Assembly (NCBI RefSeq): GCF_900109575.1
Contig: NZ_FOAF01000009.1
Location: 62,001 to 126,000 of the forward strand
Direction of reading: 5' to 3'
Length of the DNA: 64,000 nt
Source of the DNA: Olivibacter domesticus
Lineage (GTDB): Bacteria; Bacteroidota; Bacteroidia; Sphingobacteriales; Sphingobacteriaceae
Shown: one piece after another, positions 50,371-58,500 of the stretch
How positions within the stretch are numbered: position 1 is the stretch's first letter
Layout of the letters: each line of letters begins with the position of its first letter
Notes under the pieces: model-generated
The model's database searches: none
The model's input: the letters and a program-made list of their open reading frames with translations, nothing else
What the model was told of the DNA's origin: nothing
Program-made: the position numbers and the translations under genes

Positions 50371-51162
50371 ATGAAACAGTTTAAAAGCGTAGTATTTCTA
50401 CTATTATTTGTGAGCGTCCATATCTTTGCAATGGCAAAAGCTCCAAAAAATAATCCGATTTTTGTACTCGTTCATGGCGCTTGGCATGGAGGATGGTGTT
50501 GGTCAGACGTAAAGCGAGATCTTACCGGGAAGGGTTATGAGGTTTTTACACCTACATTGACCGGACTTGGTGAACGTAAACATTTGGATAACGAAAAGGT
50601 AAATCTGGATACACATATTGACGATATTGTCCACTTGATAGAGATGGAAGATTTGCACGATGTTTACCTAGTTGGACATAGTTATGCCGGTGCTGTTATT
50701 GCGGGGGTTGCCGACCGTATTCCGCAACGATTGTCGAAATTGATTTTTCTCGATGCCATGATTGTTGAGAATGGACAAAGCGCTATTTCTCTACAGCCAG
50801 ACAATGTGCGGCAGTTGCAATTAAAAAACATCAAACGGAAGGAAAATTTCGAACCTTTTGATGTGGCGTTATTCGGGGTTACAGATACGGTTGTAGCTGC
50901 TTTGGTGAAGAAAAGATTGACACCTCAACCTTTCAATACATTTGCTCAACCACTGAAGCTGAGGCATAAGTATGGAAATGGCTTACCACTAGTGTATATC
51001 GCTTGTACCCACCCACAACTGCCAATTATGAAAGAAATGAGCAGTAAGGTACAAACGGACAAAAACCTGGATTGGCAGCACATCGAACTTCCCACTGGCC
51101 ATGATGCGATGATTACGGCTCCAAACGAATTGACTAACATTTTTGAGGGATTGATTAATTAG
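50371..51162 (+). CDS. Exported alpha/beta-hydrolase (EstC / salicylate-esterase-like)
   Basis: A 263-aa protein with signal peptide (MKQFKSVVFLLLFVSVHIFA). Motifs: FVLVHGAWHGGWCWSDVKRD, YLVGHSYAGAVIAGVADRIP (nucleophile Ser in GHSYAG) and catalytic His in LPTGHDAMITAP. The LVHGAWHGGWCW signature places it with plant-type methylesterases and bacterial EstC-like esterases. Divergent HxlR regulator upstream suggests induction by a quinone or electrophile, as is common for HxlR-controlled genes (inference). Ends at a strong hairpin. Confidence 0.88.
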   Translation: MKQFKSVVFLLLFVSVHIFAMAKAPKNNPIFVLVHGAWHGGWCWSDVKRDLTGKGYEVFTPTLTGLGERKHLDNEKVNLDTHIDDIVHLIEMEDLHDVYLVGHSYAGAVIAGVADRIPQRLSKLIFLDAMIVENGQSAISLQPDNVRQLQLKNIKRKENFEPFDVALFGVTDTVVAALVKKRLTPQPFNTFAQPLKLRHKYGNGLPLVYIACTHPQLPIMKEMSSKVQTDKNLDWQHIELPTGHDAMITAPNELTNIFEGLIN

Positions 51163-51171
51163 TTAGCACTC

Positions 51172-51201
51172 CCCCCTGTTCATCTCTTTTTTGACAGGGG
51201 G
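51172..51201 (+). terminator. Intrinsic terminator after the alpha/beta-hydrolase
   Basis: CCCCCTGT (51172-51179) and ACAGGGGG (51194-51201) form an 8-bp GC-rich stem. It starts 10 bp after the stop codon. Confidence 0.75.
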
Positions 51202-51301
51202 TTGGTTATTCTTCAGTAATTACTTTTCGGTGCTGTTTTCCCCAAACGCTGGTCTGGCGCTAACCGGCAATCAGAGCAAGTGCTTTCCTCGACATTTATC
51301 T

Positions 51302-52204
51302 TTAAGTGGAGCGGAAGGCACGAGCGATGGTATCGCTTATATTTTGGGCGATCTGCCCGGTAGTATCAAAGCGTGGGTTAAAGATGGTAACATCAAAACC
51401 AATGATCCTGCCGGTGCATAGAAGTTGGTTAATAAAATATTCCGACTGTTCAAAATCGAGGCCACCGGGCAGATGATATTCTACTGCAGGGTTCAGGTCA
51501 TCAGCCAATACATCGGTGTCAAAATGCATCCAGTAGCCATCTAAGCTGGGGTCAAGGTCTACTACGGCAGCTGCTGTAACTTGTTTTATACCTTCCTCTT
51601 CTATGTTTTCCAGGTCATAGCGGATGATATTGGTATCCCGGATATCCTGCGAGCCGTATTCTTTTGTCTCCTCCCAATCCCGCTGACCGATATGAATCAC
51701 ATGGTTATCTTGCACATAGGGTTTTGCGTTGTTGGTGTTGGTAAGTATATCTGGTCCCCGGCCGGTAACAATCGCCAGGTCCATATCCGCCACTTCGCCG
51801 GTTACCGATTTTTCGGGTTCGTAGAAGTCGGCATGTGCGTCTATAAAGATCAGCCCATATTTACCACGAGCTTTGAGACCTGACATGATGCCTAGGAGGA
51901 TGCTGCAATCGCCGCCCAGAATCAGCGGGAAGCGGTCTTTATCCAGCAGAAAATTGACGGATTTTCCCAGCTCGATAGAGAAATCGCGCAGTGGTACCGG
52001 GTTGAGGCAGTGGGTATCGGGGTCTCTTTTATCACTGTACTGCGTGTTGAGGGTAGCCAGGTGCAGCACCGGGTGTTCGGGCTGCAGCTGCCGGTCGAGG
52101 CCGGCCTCGAGCAGGGCAGCTGCCAGGTCTTGCACGCCATTTGTGCGGAGCCCTAATATGGAAGGTGCCGCCAGGATCTGTATGTCGAGACTTTGTGTAC
52201 GCAT
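51302..52204 (-). CDS. Arginase/agmatinase-family protein
   Basis: About 300 aa from the ATG at 52204 (MRTQSLDIQILAAPSILGLR). Ureohydrolase metal motifs: LILGGDCSILLGIMSG (the usual GGDH has Cys in place of His), FIDAHADFYEP (DAHxD, complete) and MHFDTDVLADDLNPAVEY (DxD). The family hydrolyses guanidino compounds such as arginine, agmatine or formimidoylglutamate; the Cys variant occurs in some uncharacterised branches. Substrate not assignable. Monocistronic. Confidence 0.82.
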   Translation of the reverse strand: MRTQSLDIQILAAPSILGLRTNGVQDLAAALLEAGLDRQLQPEHPVLHLATLNTQYSDKRDPDTHCLNPVPLRDFSIELGKSVNFLLDKDRFPLILGGDCSILLGIMSGLKARGKYGLIFIDAHADFYEPEKSVTGEVADMDLAIVTGRGPDILTNTNNAKPYVQDNHVIHIGQRDWEETKEYGSQDIRDTNIIRYDLENIEEEGIKQVTAAAVVDLDPSLDGYWMHFDTDVLADDLNPAVEYHLPGGLDFEQSEYFINQLLCTGRIIGFDVTIFNPRFDTTGQIAQNISDTIARAFRST

Positions 52205-52304
52205 ATACGGTATATCACAGCACAAAATTTATTCCAATTCGTATTTAGTTTGAGCTTCCACAAGTATTAGATTTTTATTAATTTAGCATCAAACTTAAAC
52301 CGAT

Positions 52305-52778
52305 ATGTACCTCTTATCCAGATTGATGAACGGCCTGTTTCCTCCTAAAAAAGTGGAACGAGCAGACGCTACGATTTTAGAAAAGAAGGGATTCTTTAAT
52401 TGTATAAAATCCATAGAAAACGGATCAAACAAAATCACTACCTGGGCTTTATCGGTTGTGGGCGGTACTTTTATTATAATATTAACTAGCGACTACCTTA
52501 AACCGGAAAAATTTGAATTTAAACTTGTATATCTTCTGTTTATTGTGGGTTGGATTTTGATGGGTGTTTCTATTTACTGTGCTAAGGAAATTACGGGTAG
52601 CACGATAGCTTCTGAGTTATATAGCGATAATCTGGAAAGCCTCAAAGAAATTTTTAAAAGATGCAATAACTTATATAGTAAACAAATCAGATATTTCAAT
52701 CTTGGGCTTTTAATGTTCGGCATTTGGTTAGTTTTATTTTTGATATGGTGGATATTTAATGGTTATGACAAATTGTAA
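52305..52778 (+). CDS. Membrane protein, 157 aa
   Basis: The soluble N-terminal ~40 residues have NGLFPPKKVERADATILEKK. Three hydrophobic segments follow: TWALSVVGGTFIIILTS, LVYLLFIVGWILMGVSIYCA and LGLLMFGIWLVLFLIWWIF. Between the second and third lies a helical cytoplasmic loop (SDNLESLKEIFKRCNNLYSK). Not recognised. It overlaps the next gene by 20 bp, so the two are translationally coupled. Confidence 0.65.
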   Translation: MYLLSRLMNGLFPPKKVERADATILEKKGFFNCIKSIENGSNKITTWALSVVGGTFIIILTSDYLKPEKFEFKLVYLLFIVGWILMGVSIYCAKEITGSTIASELYSDNLESLKEIFKRCNNLYSKQIRYFNLGLLMFGIWLVLFLIWWIFNGYDKL

Positions 52779-53121
52779 TTACATTGACGATTGCTTAAAA
52801 ATCCCGATAGCAAGCACTTGCCTGGATTTTTGTATGGAAAAGATTCTAAGAAGGCTCACTGTAGAGGAAAAACAGCTTGTTTTCGGATTTGGCAACGAAT
52901 TGGCCAATAATATATATCGTATTTATAATCAATTCGAAGTGAATGACTTTGAAATGCTAAAAAGGCATCTTTCGCAAGAACAGGTTGATGAAATAACCCT
53001 TACCTTTTTAAACATTGGTGACACACAGATCGCTTATTTAAAAGCAGACAGTTACACTAGGCGGAATATGTTAAATGACCTTCGAGAGAATGGCAACCAG
53101 GAAAATGGCTTGTATCTTTGA
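52759..53121 (+). CDS. Hypothetical protein, 120 aa, coupled to membrane protein
   Basis: A soluble 120-aa helical protein: KIPIASTCLDFCMEKILRRL, VEEKQLVFGFGNELANNIYR, LSQEQVDEITLTFLNIGDTQ. An internal ATG at 52765 is possible. It starts inside the 3' end of the membrane-protein gene. A membrane plus soluble partner pair is reminiscent of small effector/immunity or signalling couples, but no family was recognised. Confidence 0.6.
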   Translation: MVMTNCNYIDDCLKIPIASTCLDFCMEKILRRLTVEEKQLVFGFGNELANNIYRIYNQFEVNDFEMLKRHLSQEQVDEITLTFLNIGDTQIAYLKADSYTRRNMLNDLRENGNQENGLYL

Positions 53122-53157
53122 TTCACACCTCCTTTTTGCTACATTTGCATTAATCGT

Positions 53158-53202
53158 ACCCGTCTAGCTTCCCATTTGAACAGCTGGCGGGTCTTCTTTT
53201 TT
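53158..53202 (+). terminator. Terminator after the coupled pair
   Basis: ACCCG..AGCT (53158-53169) pairs with AGCT..CGGGT (53182-53192), followed by TCTTCTTTTTT. Good T-run on the plus strand. Confidence 0.65.
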
Positions 53203-53367
53203 AAGAACAACTACATCACTTCTTAAAACCTTAAATCTATTCGAAAGCACCATGGGAAAGCAACCTAAAACCGTAGATGAACAAATCACAATACCGGAGT
53301 ACCTGTAATCATACAGCGTATATCTTTCTTCGGAATAGACTTAGTCGTCTAAGGTCTACATAGAAAC
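53203..53367. other. Short gene-free stretch
   Basis: About 165 bp. It contains only a tiny frame (53252-53308) reading MGKQPKTVDEQITIPEYL, reminiscent of the start of Abi-type proteins but far too short to call. Nothing else seen. Confidence 0.25.
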
Positions 53368-53409
53368 CGTTTTGGATGTGCAGGTTATAGACCTCACACA
53401 TCCAAAACG
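53368..53409 (-). terminator. Strong terminator of acnB
   Basis: CGTTTTGGATGTG (53368-53380) and CACATCCAAAACG (53397-53409) are perfect 13-bp inverted arms, with an inner AGGT/ACCT pairing extending the stem. It lies 40 bp downstream of the acnB stop. Confidence 0.8.
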
Positions 53410-53448
53410 TATTTTATCTATCTTCATAGCCTAATGAAACCGAGAAAT

Positions 53449-56253
53449 CTAAAAAGAAATCTGATCAGTGGCTAAAGCGCTCGTAGTCATTTTTTTAATG
53501 GGCGGCGAAAACTGCGTTAGCTTAATCCCTCTAACAGCAACTTTATATTCTTCAATGGTAGGGGTTCTTCCAAAAATGGCAGAAAGAACAACCACTGGGG
53601 TAGATGCCAATAATGACTCTCCTTTCTTGCGGTCTGAATCTTTAACTACACGGCCCTGAAATAGACGGGTAGATGTTGCCATTACCGTATCGCCCTTCTC
53701 TGCCTTTTCCTGATTACCCATACATAGATTACATCCAGGCCGCTCCAGGTACAGGATGTTTTCATAAGTTGTACGGGCAGTACTCTTAGGAGCAGCATCA
53801 TCGAATTCAAAACCGGAATACTTTTGCAGCACATCCCAATCGCCCTCTTCTTTGAGTTCATCAATAATGTTATAAGTAGGAGCTGCCACTACTAAAGGAG
53901 CCTGGAACTCAACTTTTCCATATTGTTCCTCCAGATTTTTTAGCATCTTCGAAACGATCTTGATATCTCCTTTATGCACCATGCAGGACCCAACGAAACC
54001 AAGGTCAACATGTTTCTCACCCCCATAATATGTAAGATCTCGAATGGTATCGTGTGTGTAGCGCTTTGATGCATCCACATTATTTACGTCAGGGTCTGCA
54101 ATCATTGGCTCATCAATAATATCCAGGTCAACTACAAATTCTGCATAATATTTAGCATTCTCGTCAGGTGTTAATGGTGGTTTTTTTCCTGACTTGATTT
54201 CATCAATCCTTTTATTGGCTTTATCAATAAGACCGCGAAGTACCTGCTTCTCATTATCCATGCCCTTCGCGATCATGATCTTGATTCTGTCTTTGGCTAT
54301 CTCTAACGACTCGATGAGGGTGTCTGGCTGAGAAATACAAATGGATGCCTTGGCTTTCATTTCTGCAGTCCAATCTGTGAAGGTAAATGCCTGGTCAGAA
54401 AGCAATGTGCCGATATGCACTTCTATCACTCTTCCTTGAAACACATTTTCTCCATTAAATTCCTTTAACATCTGTAATTGGGTAGCATGCACCACATCAC
54501 GGAAATCCAGATGATCCTTCATTTTGCCTTTGAACGTCACTTTTACAGATTCAGGAATGGGCATAGAAGCTTCACCGGTGGCCAGTGCTAGCGCTACAGT
54601 ACCAGAGTCTGCACCGAAAGCAACTCCTTTAGACATTCTGGTATGGGAGTCGCCACCAATAATGATAGCCCAATCATCCACGGTAATATCATTCAGAACC
54701 TTGTGAATAACATCGGTCATAGCGTGATAGGTACCTTTCGGGTCTCTAGCGGTTATAAGACCAAAGTCATTCATAAAACGCATCAACCGGGGAATATTCT
54801 GTTGAGATTTGCTATCCCAAACGGAGGCTGTATGACAACCTGATTGATAGCCTGCATCTACTATTGGAGAAATTACCGTTGCAGCCATTGACTCCAACTC
54901 TTGGGCAGTCATTAATCCGGTTGTATCCTGCGATCCAACAATATTTACCTTTGCACGAACATAGGAGCCTGCATGTAAAGTTGCTCCAGAGGTGCCAACA
55001 GCATTCTTATTGAATATTTTTTCTACGGCGGTGAGGCCTTGACCTTGATGTGAAATTTCTTTGGATGGCGCGAATACAAGTGGAGCAACAATGCCAAGGG
55101 TTTTCGCGGCAAACGTTTGTAGTTTTTTGCCAAATTCGATGGAATAAGAACCTCCGGCTTTCATGAACTCGATCTTTTGAGGAGTGAATGCTGAGGCTAC
55201 ATCCATTATCTCTTGTCCATCTTTATAGAGCTTCTTGGTCTTTGTGTTAACGGTAAGAACGGTTCCGGTATCAATAGAATAGGCTTGTTCTAAAACGGGC
55301 TGTCCCTCAGCATCTACCACAAGCTTACCGTTTTCATCGAACTTTTTAACCCAGTTTTTAAGATCTAAGCCAATCCCTCCCGTTACCCCAACGGTCGTTA
55401 GAAATATCGGAGAAATACCATTGGTCCCTGCCACCACTGGAGCGATGTTAACGTACGGTATAAAAGGACTTGCCGGTTTACCGATCCAAAGAGCCACGTT
55501 GTTTACACCGGACATTCTCGAAGAACCTACGCCCATGGTACCTTTTTCGGCAACCAACATGACCCTTTTGTCAGGATGTTTTTCTTTAAGCGCCTGCAGC
55601 TCTTTTTGTTGTTCTTTGTTGTGCTCAAACATGCACTGGCCATGAAGCTCACGGTCTGACCGGGAGTGCGCATCACTTCCTGGAGAAAGCAAGTCGGTAG
55701 AAATATCACCGACGCCCGCAACGAACGTTACTAACTCAATCTCTTCAGGTATGTCTGGTAACTTGGTAAAGAATTCTGCTTTCGCATAACTTTCAAGAAT
55801 ATCTTTGGCAATTTGGTTGCCATTTTCGAAGGCTTCTGCTAAACGATCTGTATCCGCGTCGTATAAAAAAACTTGGGTTTTCAGTATCTCTGCAGCTTTT
55901 TTTGCGATAGCATGATCATCGCCCAATGCTACATCCAACAAAACCTCAATAGAGGGGCCTCCCTTCATGTGGGATAATTGCTCAAAGGCAAAGTCGGGTG
56001 ATATTTCTTTTACTTTAGACTCACCAAAAATAATTTCCTTCAAAAACTTCGCCTTTAAACGCGCTGCACTTGTGGTTCCTGGTAATACATTATAAATAAA
56101 AAAATGGAGTGAATCTTCCCGATGCTTATGGTTTACATCTTTGATTTGTTCAATAACTTCGTATAGCAATGCTGCATCGTCAATTGGCAATGGGTGAAGC
56201 CCCTGGGCTTCTCTATCTATAATCTGCGTTAGATATTCATTATATCTGCTCAT
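53449..56253 (-). CDS. acnB: Aconitate hydratase B
   Basis: A 934-aa enzyme of the AcnB type (bifunctional aconitate/2-methylisocitrate dehydratase), interconverting citrate and isocitrate in the TCA cycle. N-terminal HEAT-like helical domain (LPIDDAALLYEVIEQIKDVN), then VMLVAEKGTMGVGSSRMSGV and NNVALWIGKP. The middle has GYQSGCHTASVWDSKS (a Cys), IIIGGDSHTRMSKGVAFGAD and FVGSCMVHKGDI. The C-terminal ERPGCNLCMGNQEKAEKGDT supplies the Fe-S cluster Cys. Slightly longer than E. coli AcnB (865 aa), as is usual in Bacteroidota. Monocistronic; start MSRYNEYL. Confidence 0.97.
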   Translation of the reverse strand: MSRYNEYLTQIIDREAQGLHPLPIDDAALLYEVIEQIKDVNHKHREDSLHFFIYNVLPGTTSAARLKAKFLKEIIFGESKVKEISPDFAFEQLSHMKGGPSIEVLLDVALGDDHAIAKKAAEILKTQVFLYDADTDRLAEAFENGNQIAKDILESYAKAEFFTKLPDIPEEIELVTFVAGVGDISTDLLSPGSDAHSRSDRELHGQCMFEHNKEQQKELQALKEKHPDKRVMLVAEKGTMGVGSSRMSGVNNVALWIGKPASPFIPYVNIAPVVAGTNGISPIFLTTVGVTGGIGLDLKNWVKKFDENGKLVVDAEGQPVLEQAYSIDTGTVLTVNTKTKKLYKDGQEIMDVASAFTPQKIEFMKAGGSYSIEFGKKLQTFAAKTLGIVAPLVFAPSKEISHQGQGLTAVEKIFNKNAVGTSGATLHAGSYVRAKVNIVGSQDTTGLMTAQELESMAATVISPIVDAGYQSGCHTASVWDSKSQQNIPRLMRFMNDFGLITARDPKGTYHAMTDVIHKVLNDITVDDWAIIIGGDSHTRMSKGVAFGADSGTVALALATGEASMPIPESVKVTFKGKMKDHLDFRDVVHATQLQMLKEFNGENVFQGRVIEVHIGTLLSDQAFTFTDWTAEMKAKASICISQPDTLIESLEIAKDRIKIMIAKGMDNEKQVLRGLIDKANKRIDEIKSGKKPPLTPDENAKYYAEFVVDLDIIDEPMIADPDVNNVDASKRYTHDTIRDLTYYGGEKHVDLGFVGSCMVHKGDIKIVSKMLKNLEEQYGKVEFQAPLVVAAPTYNIIDELKEEGDWDVLQKYSGFEFDDAAPKSTARTTYENILYLERPGCNLCMGNQEKAEKGDTVMATSTRLFQGRVVKDSDRKKGESLLASTPVVVLSAIFGRTPTIEEYKVAVRGIKLTQFSPPIKKMTTSALATDQISF

Positions 56254-56506
56254 AAATTAATCTTTAGTTCAAGAAGGAATGATAAGTTGTCCAAAACTAC
56301 AAATCTACGCAATTTATCTAAAAAGTAGTAAACAGTGTCTCTACGAATTAGTAGGTACGTCCTATTGGTTGCACAATTAGATCTCATTTTAACTGTTCAC
56401 AGCTTAAAATATCATATTTACACTACAGCAGTGCATTTTTAATTAAAATTTGCACTATCATAGTGCAGAACACTCATCTTTGTGAAAATCATTTTCCATG
56501 GAGAAA

Positions 56507-56770
56507 TTAGCTCTTCGAATATTGGCAATATCCGAGAAACATTTTTTTGAACCAACTGCGAGTTAAACATGAAATTATAACTTCTAGTGTGGGCGACCTT
56601 TAGGTTGGTGATATGGTTTTCGAAATCGGAGGAAAAACGAAAAATCAAAAACAGCTACAAGGTGTTAAAAAAGGTTATGTTATAAAAGACGTATCGAATC
56701 AGGATTTTGAACACCATCCCCCTTTGGTAGCTGGGAATGATTTATTAGCGTTATCAGGAGCGGGAAAATA
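56507..56770 (+). pseudogene. ATP-binding protein (DUF4143) C-terminal remnant
   Basis: Frames read SSNIGNIRETFF, then (after a shift at a T-run) NQLRVKHEIITSSVGDL-stop and VGDMVFEIGGKTKNQKQLQG VKKGYVIKD. The normal family form is NIGNIRETFFLNQL..KHEI....DF.V....FEIGGKNKT..QI.G......VKDDIE.G. A frameshift and an in-frame stop show that it is dead; the ATPase domain is gone. Typical leftover of a widespread AAA-type gene family in Bacteroidota. Confidence 0.65.
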
Positions 56771-56866
56771 ACACAAATCATCGGGCAATTCGTCTATTCT
56801 TATCGGCGCTTACGCATCCCATCTTTGCATCATCAAATTTATTTACAAAATAAAAAACGCAAAAAG

Positions 56867-57400
56867 ATGAAAAATTTTCCCATCCCTACAGCAGAACAAG
56901 TTTCTTCAGCTAACCAGGCATTTTTTGGAAACCTCCAAAAATTAGTAGGCTTTGTGCCTAACTTATTTGCTGTTTTCGCTCATTCCGAAAATGCCTTAGG
57001 AAACTACCTAGCCTTACAAAACGCCAAAACATCCTTAAAAGCCAAGGAACGTGAAGTGGTAAATTTAGTTGTTAGCCAATATAATCATTGTGTATATTGC
57101 TTAAGCGCACATACTGCAATTGCAAAGATGAACGGTTTTTCTGATTCTCAAATATTAGAGATAAGGAAAGCAGAAATTTCTTTCGACCCTAAGCTGGATG
57201 CGCTGGCAAAACTGGTAAAGGGCATTGTAGAAAATAAAGGTCATGCCCCTGCAGCACTCAGCGACAATTTTCTGGCCGCAGGATACTCAAATGGAAACCT
57301 GGTTGACGTAGTAGTTCTGATTGGCGACAAAACAATAACCAATTACCTACATGCGCTTACTGAAGTTCCGGTCGACTGGCCGCTCGCACCCGAATTATAA
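56867..57400 (+). CDS. AhpD/CMD-family peroxidase-like protein
   Basis: 177 aa from the ATG at 56867 (MKNFPIPTAEQVSSANQAFF); the frame is open 14 codons upstream in A-rich leader. Carboxymuconolactone decarboxylase/AhpD fold with VVSQYNHCVYCLSAHTAIAK (CVYC redox pair and downstream His). LYNxxxLxP-like helices precede (KLVGFVPNLFAVFAHSENAL). Known members have alkylhydroperoxidase activity. An AraC regulator follows on the same strand about 190 bp away. Confidence 0.87.
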   Translation: MKNFPIPTAEQVSSANQAFFGNLQKLVGFVPNLFAVFAHSENALGNYLALQNAKTSLKAKEREVVNLVVSQYNHCVYCLSAHTAIAKMNGFSDSQILEIRKAEISFDPKLDALAKLVKGIVENKGHAPAALSDNFLAAGYSNGNLVDVVVLIGDKTITNYLHALTEVPVDWPLAPEL

Positions 57401-57592
57401 ATCGGTGGATGAATTATATCCCGGTGTCCAAAAGGGGGGACATACTGGGATATATTATTCAACAAGACAGACAAACCAATATACTGTTGCATTGCACCAC
57501 CTATTCGTATATTTTTGTGTAATGGAGAAAACAATAAACCAAGCGGAACCCTGTACAGGAAACGTCAACACATACTAATCGAAACCTAAGGG

Positions 57593-58450
57593 ATGAAACT
57601 TGTATATAAAAATCAAACTACCGCAGCCGAGTGTAGGCTTTTAGCAGAAGAAAAAGAATTTGACAGGGCATTTTACGGGAAAGACCGTAAGGATAAATTG
57701 TTGACGATTGCTTGGAATAGAGGCAATTTCCAAACAGTGCATATTGATGGTATTCGGTATGATTTTCCCGAGAACAGCCTATTGTGTTTAATGGTTAACC
57801 AATCTTTTAGTTTTGCTCAAGCTGGCGATATTGTAGCCTGGCAGTTCAATCGGGATTTCTATTGTATCGAGAACCACGACAAGGAAGTTAGTTGTGTAGG
57901 TTTTTTGTTCTACGGTTCCAGTGAAATGATGTTCATAAAACTAAATGAAGCACAACAATACAAGATTGACTTATTACTAAAAATATTTGTAGAGGAATTT
58001 GAAACGATAGATACTATACAAGAGGATATGTTACGGATGCTTCTAAAGCGCCTGATTATTATTGTAACCCGTATTGCAAAAGATCTTTTTGTCGATAAAG
58101 CGGTGACTGATTCAAAACTGGACATTGTACGGCAATACAACTTGTTGGTAGAGCACCATTATAAGACAGAACATCGAGTGAAATTTTATGCGGAACAGCT
58201 CAATCGCTCTCCGAAGACATTGGCTAACTTTTTTGCGCTTTATAACCACAAATCTCCTTTGGCTGTTATACAAGAGCGCATCTTTTTAGAAGCTAAACGT
58301 CTGTTTATATACACGGATAAATCCTCTAAAGAAGTAGCTTATGAGTTGGGCTTTGAAGATGTTGCCTATTTCAGTAATTTCTTTAAAAAAATGGCATCGG
58401 TTGCACCCACCACATTTCGAAAAAACAAATCAACGTTTATTACGGGCTAA
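57593..58450 (+). CDS. AraC-family transcriptional regulator
   Basis: A 285-aa protein. The N-terminal domain has FQTVHIDGIRYDFPENSLLC. The C-terminal HTH spans about 190-280: VKFYAEQLNRSPKTLANFFA, SSKEVAYELGFEDVAYFSNF, FFKKMASVAPTTFRKN. It likely regulates the CMD gene just upstream; unproven. Confidence 0.86.
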   Translation: MKLVYKNQTTAAECRLLAEEKEFDRAFYGKDRKDKLLTIAWNRGNFQTVHIDGIRYDFPENSLLCLMVNQSFSFAQAGDIVAWQFNRDFYCIENHDKEVSCVGFLFYGSSEMMFIKLNEAQQYKIDLLLKIFVEEFETIDTIQEDMLRMLLKRLIIIVTRIAKDLFVDKAVTDSKLDIVRQYNLLVEHHYKTEHRVKFYAEQLNRSPKTLANFFALYNHKSPLAVIQERIFLEAKRLFIYTDKSSKEVAYELGFEDVAYFSNFFKKMASVAPTTFRKNKSTFITG

Positions 58451-58500
58451 ACAATCTATAAACTTCTTATAAAATCACTACTTGGGTTTAGCACCATCGT

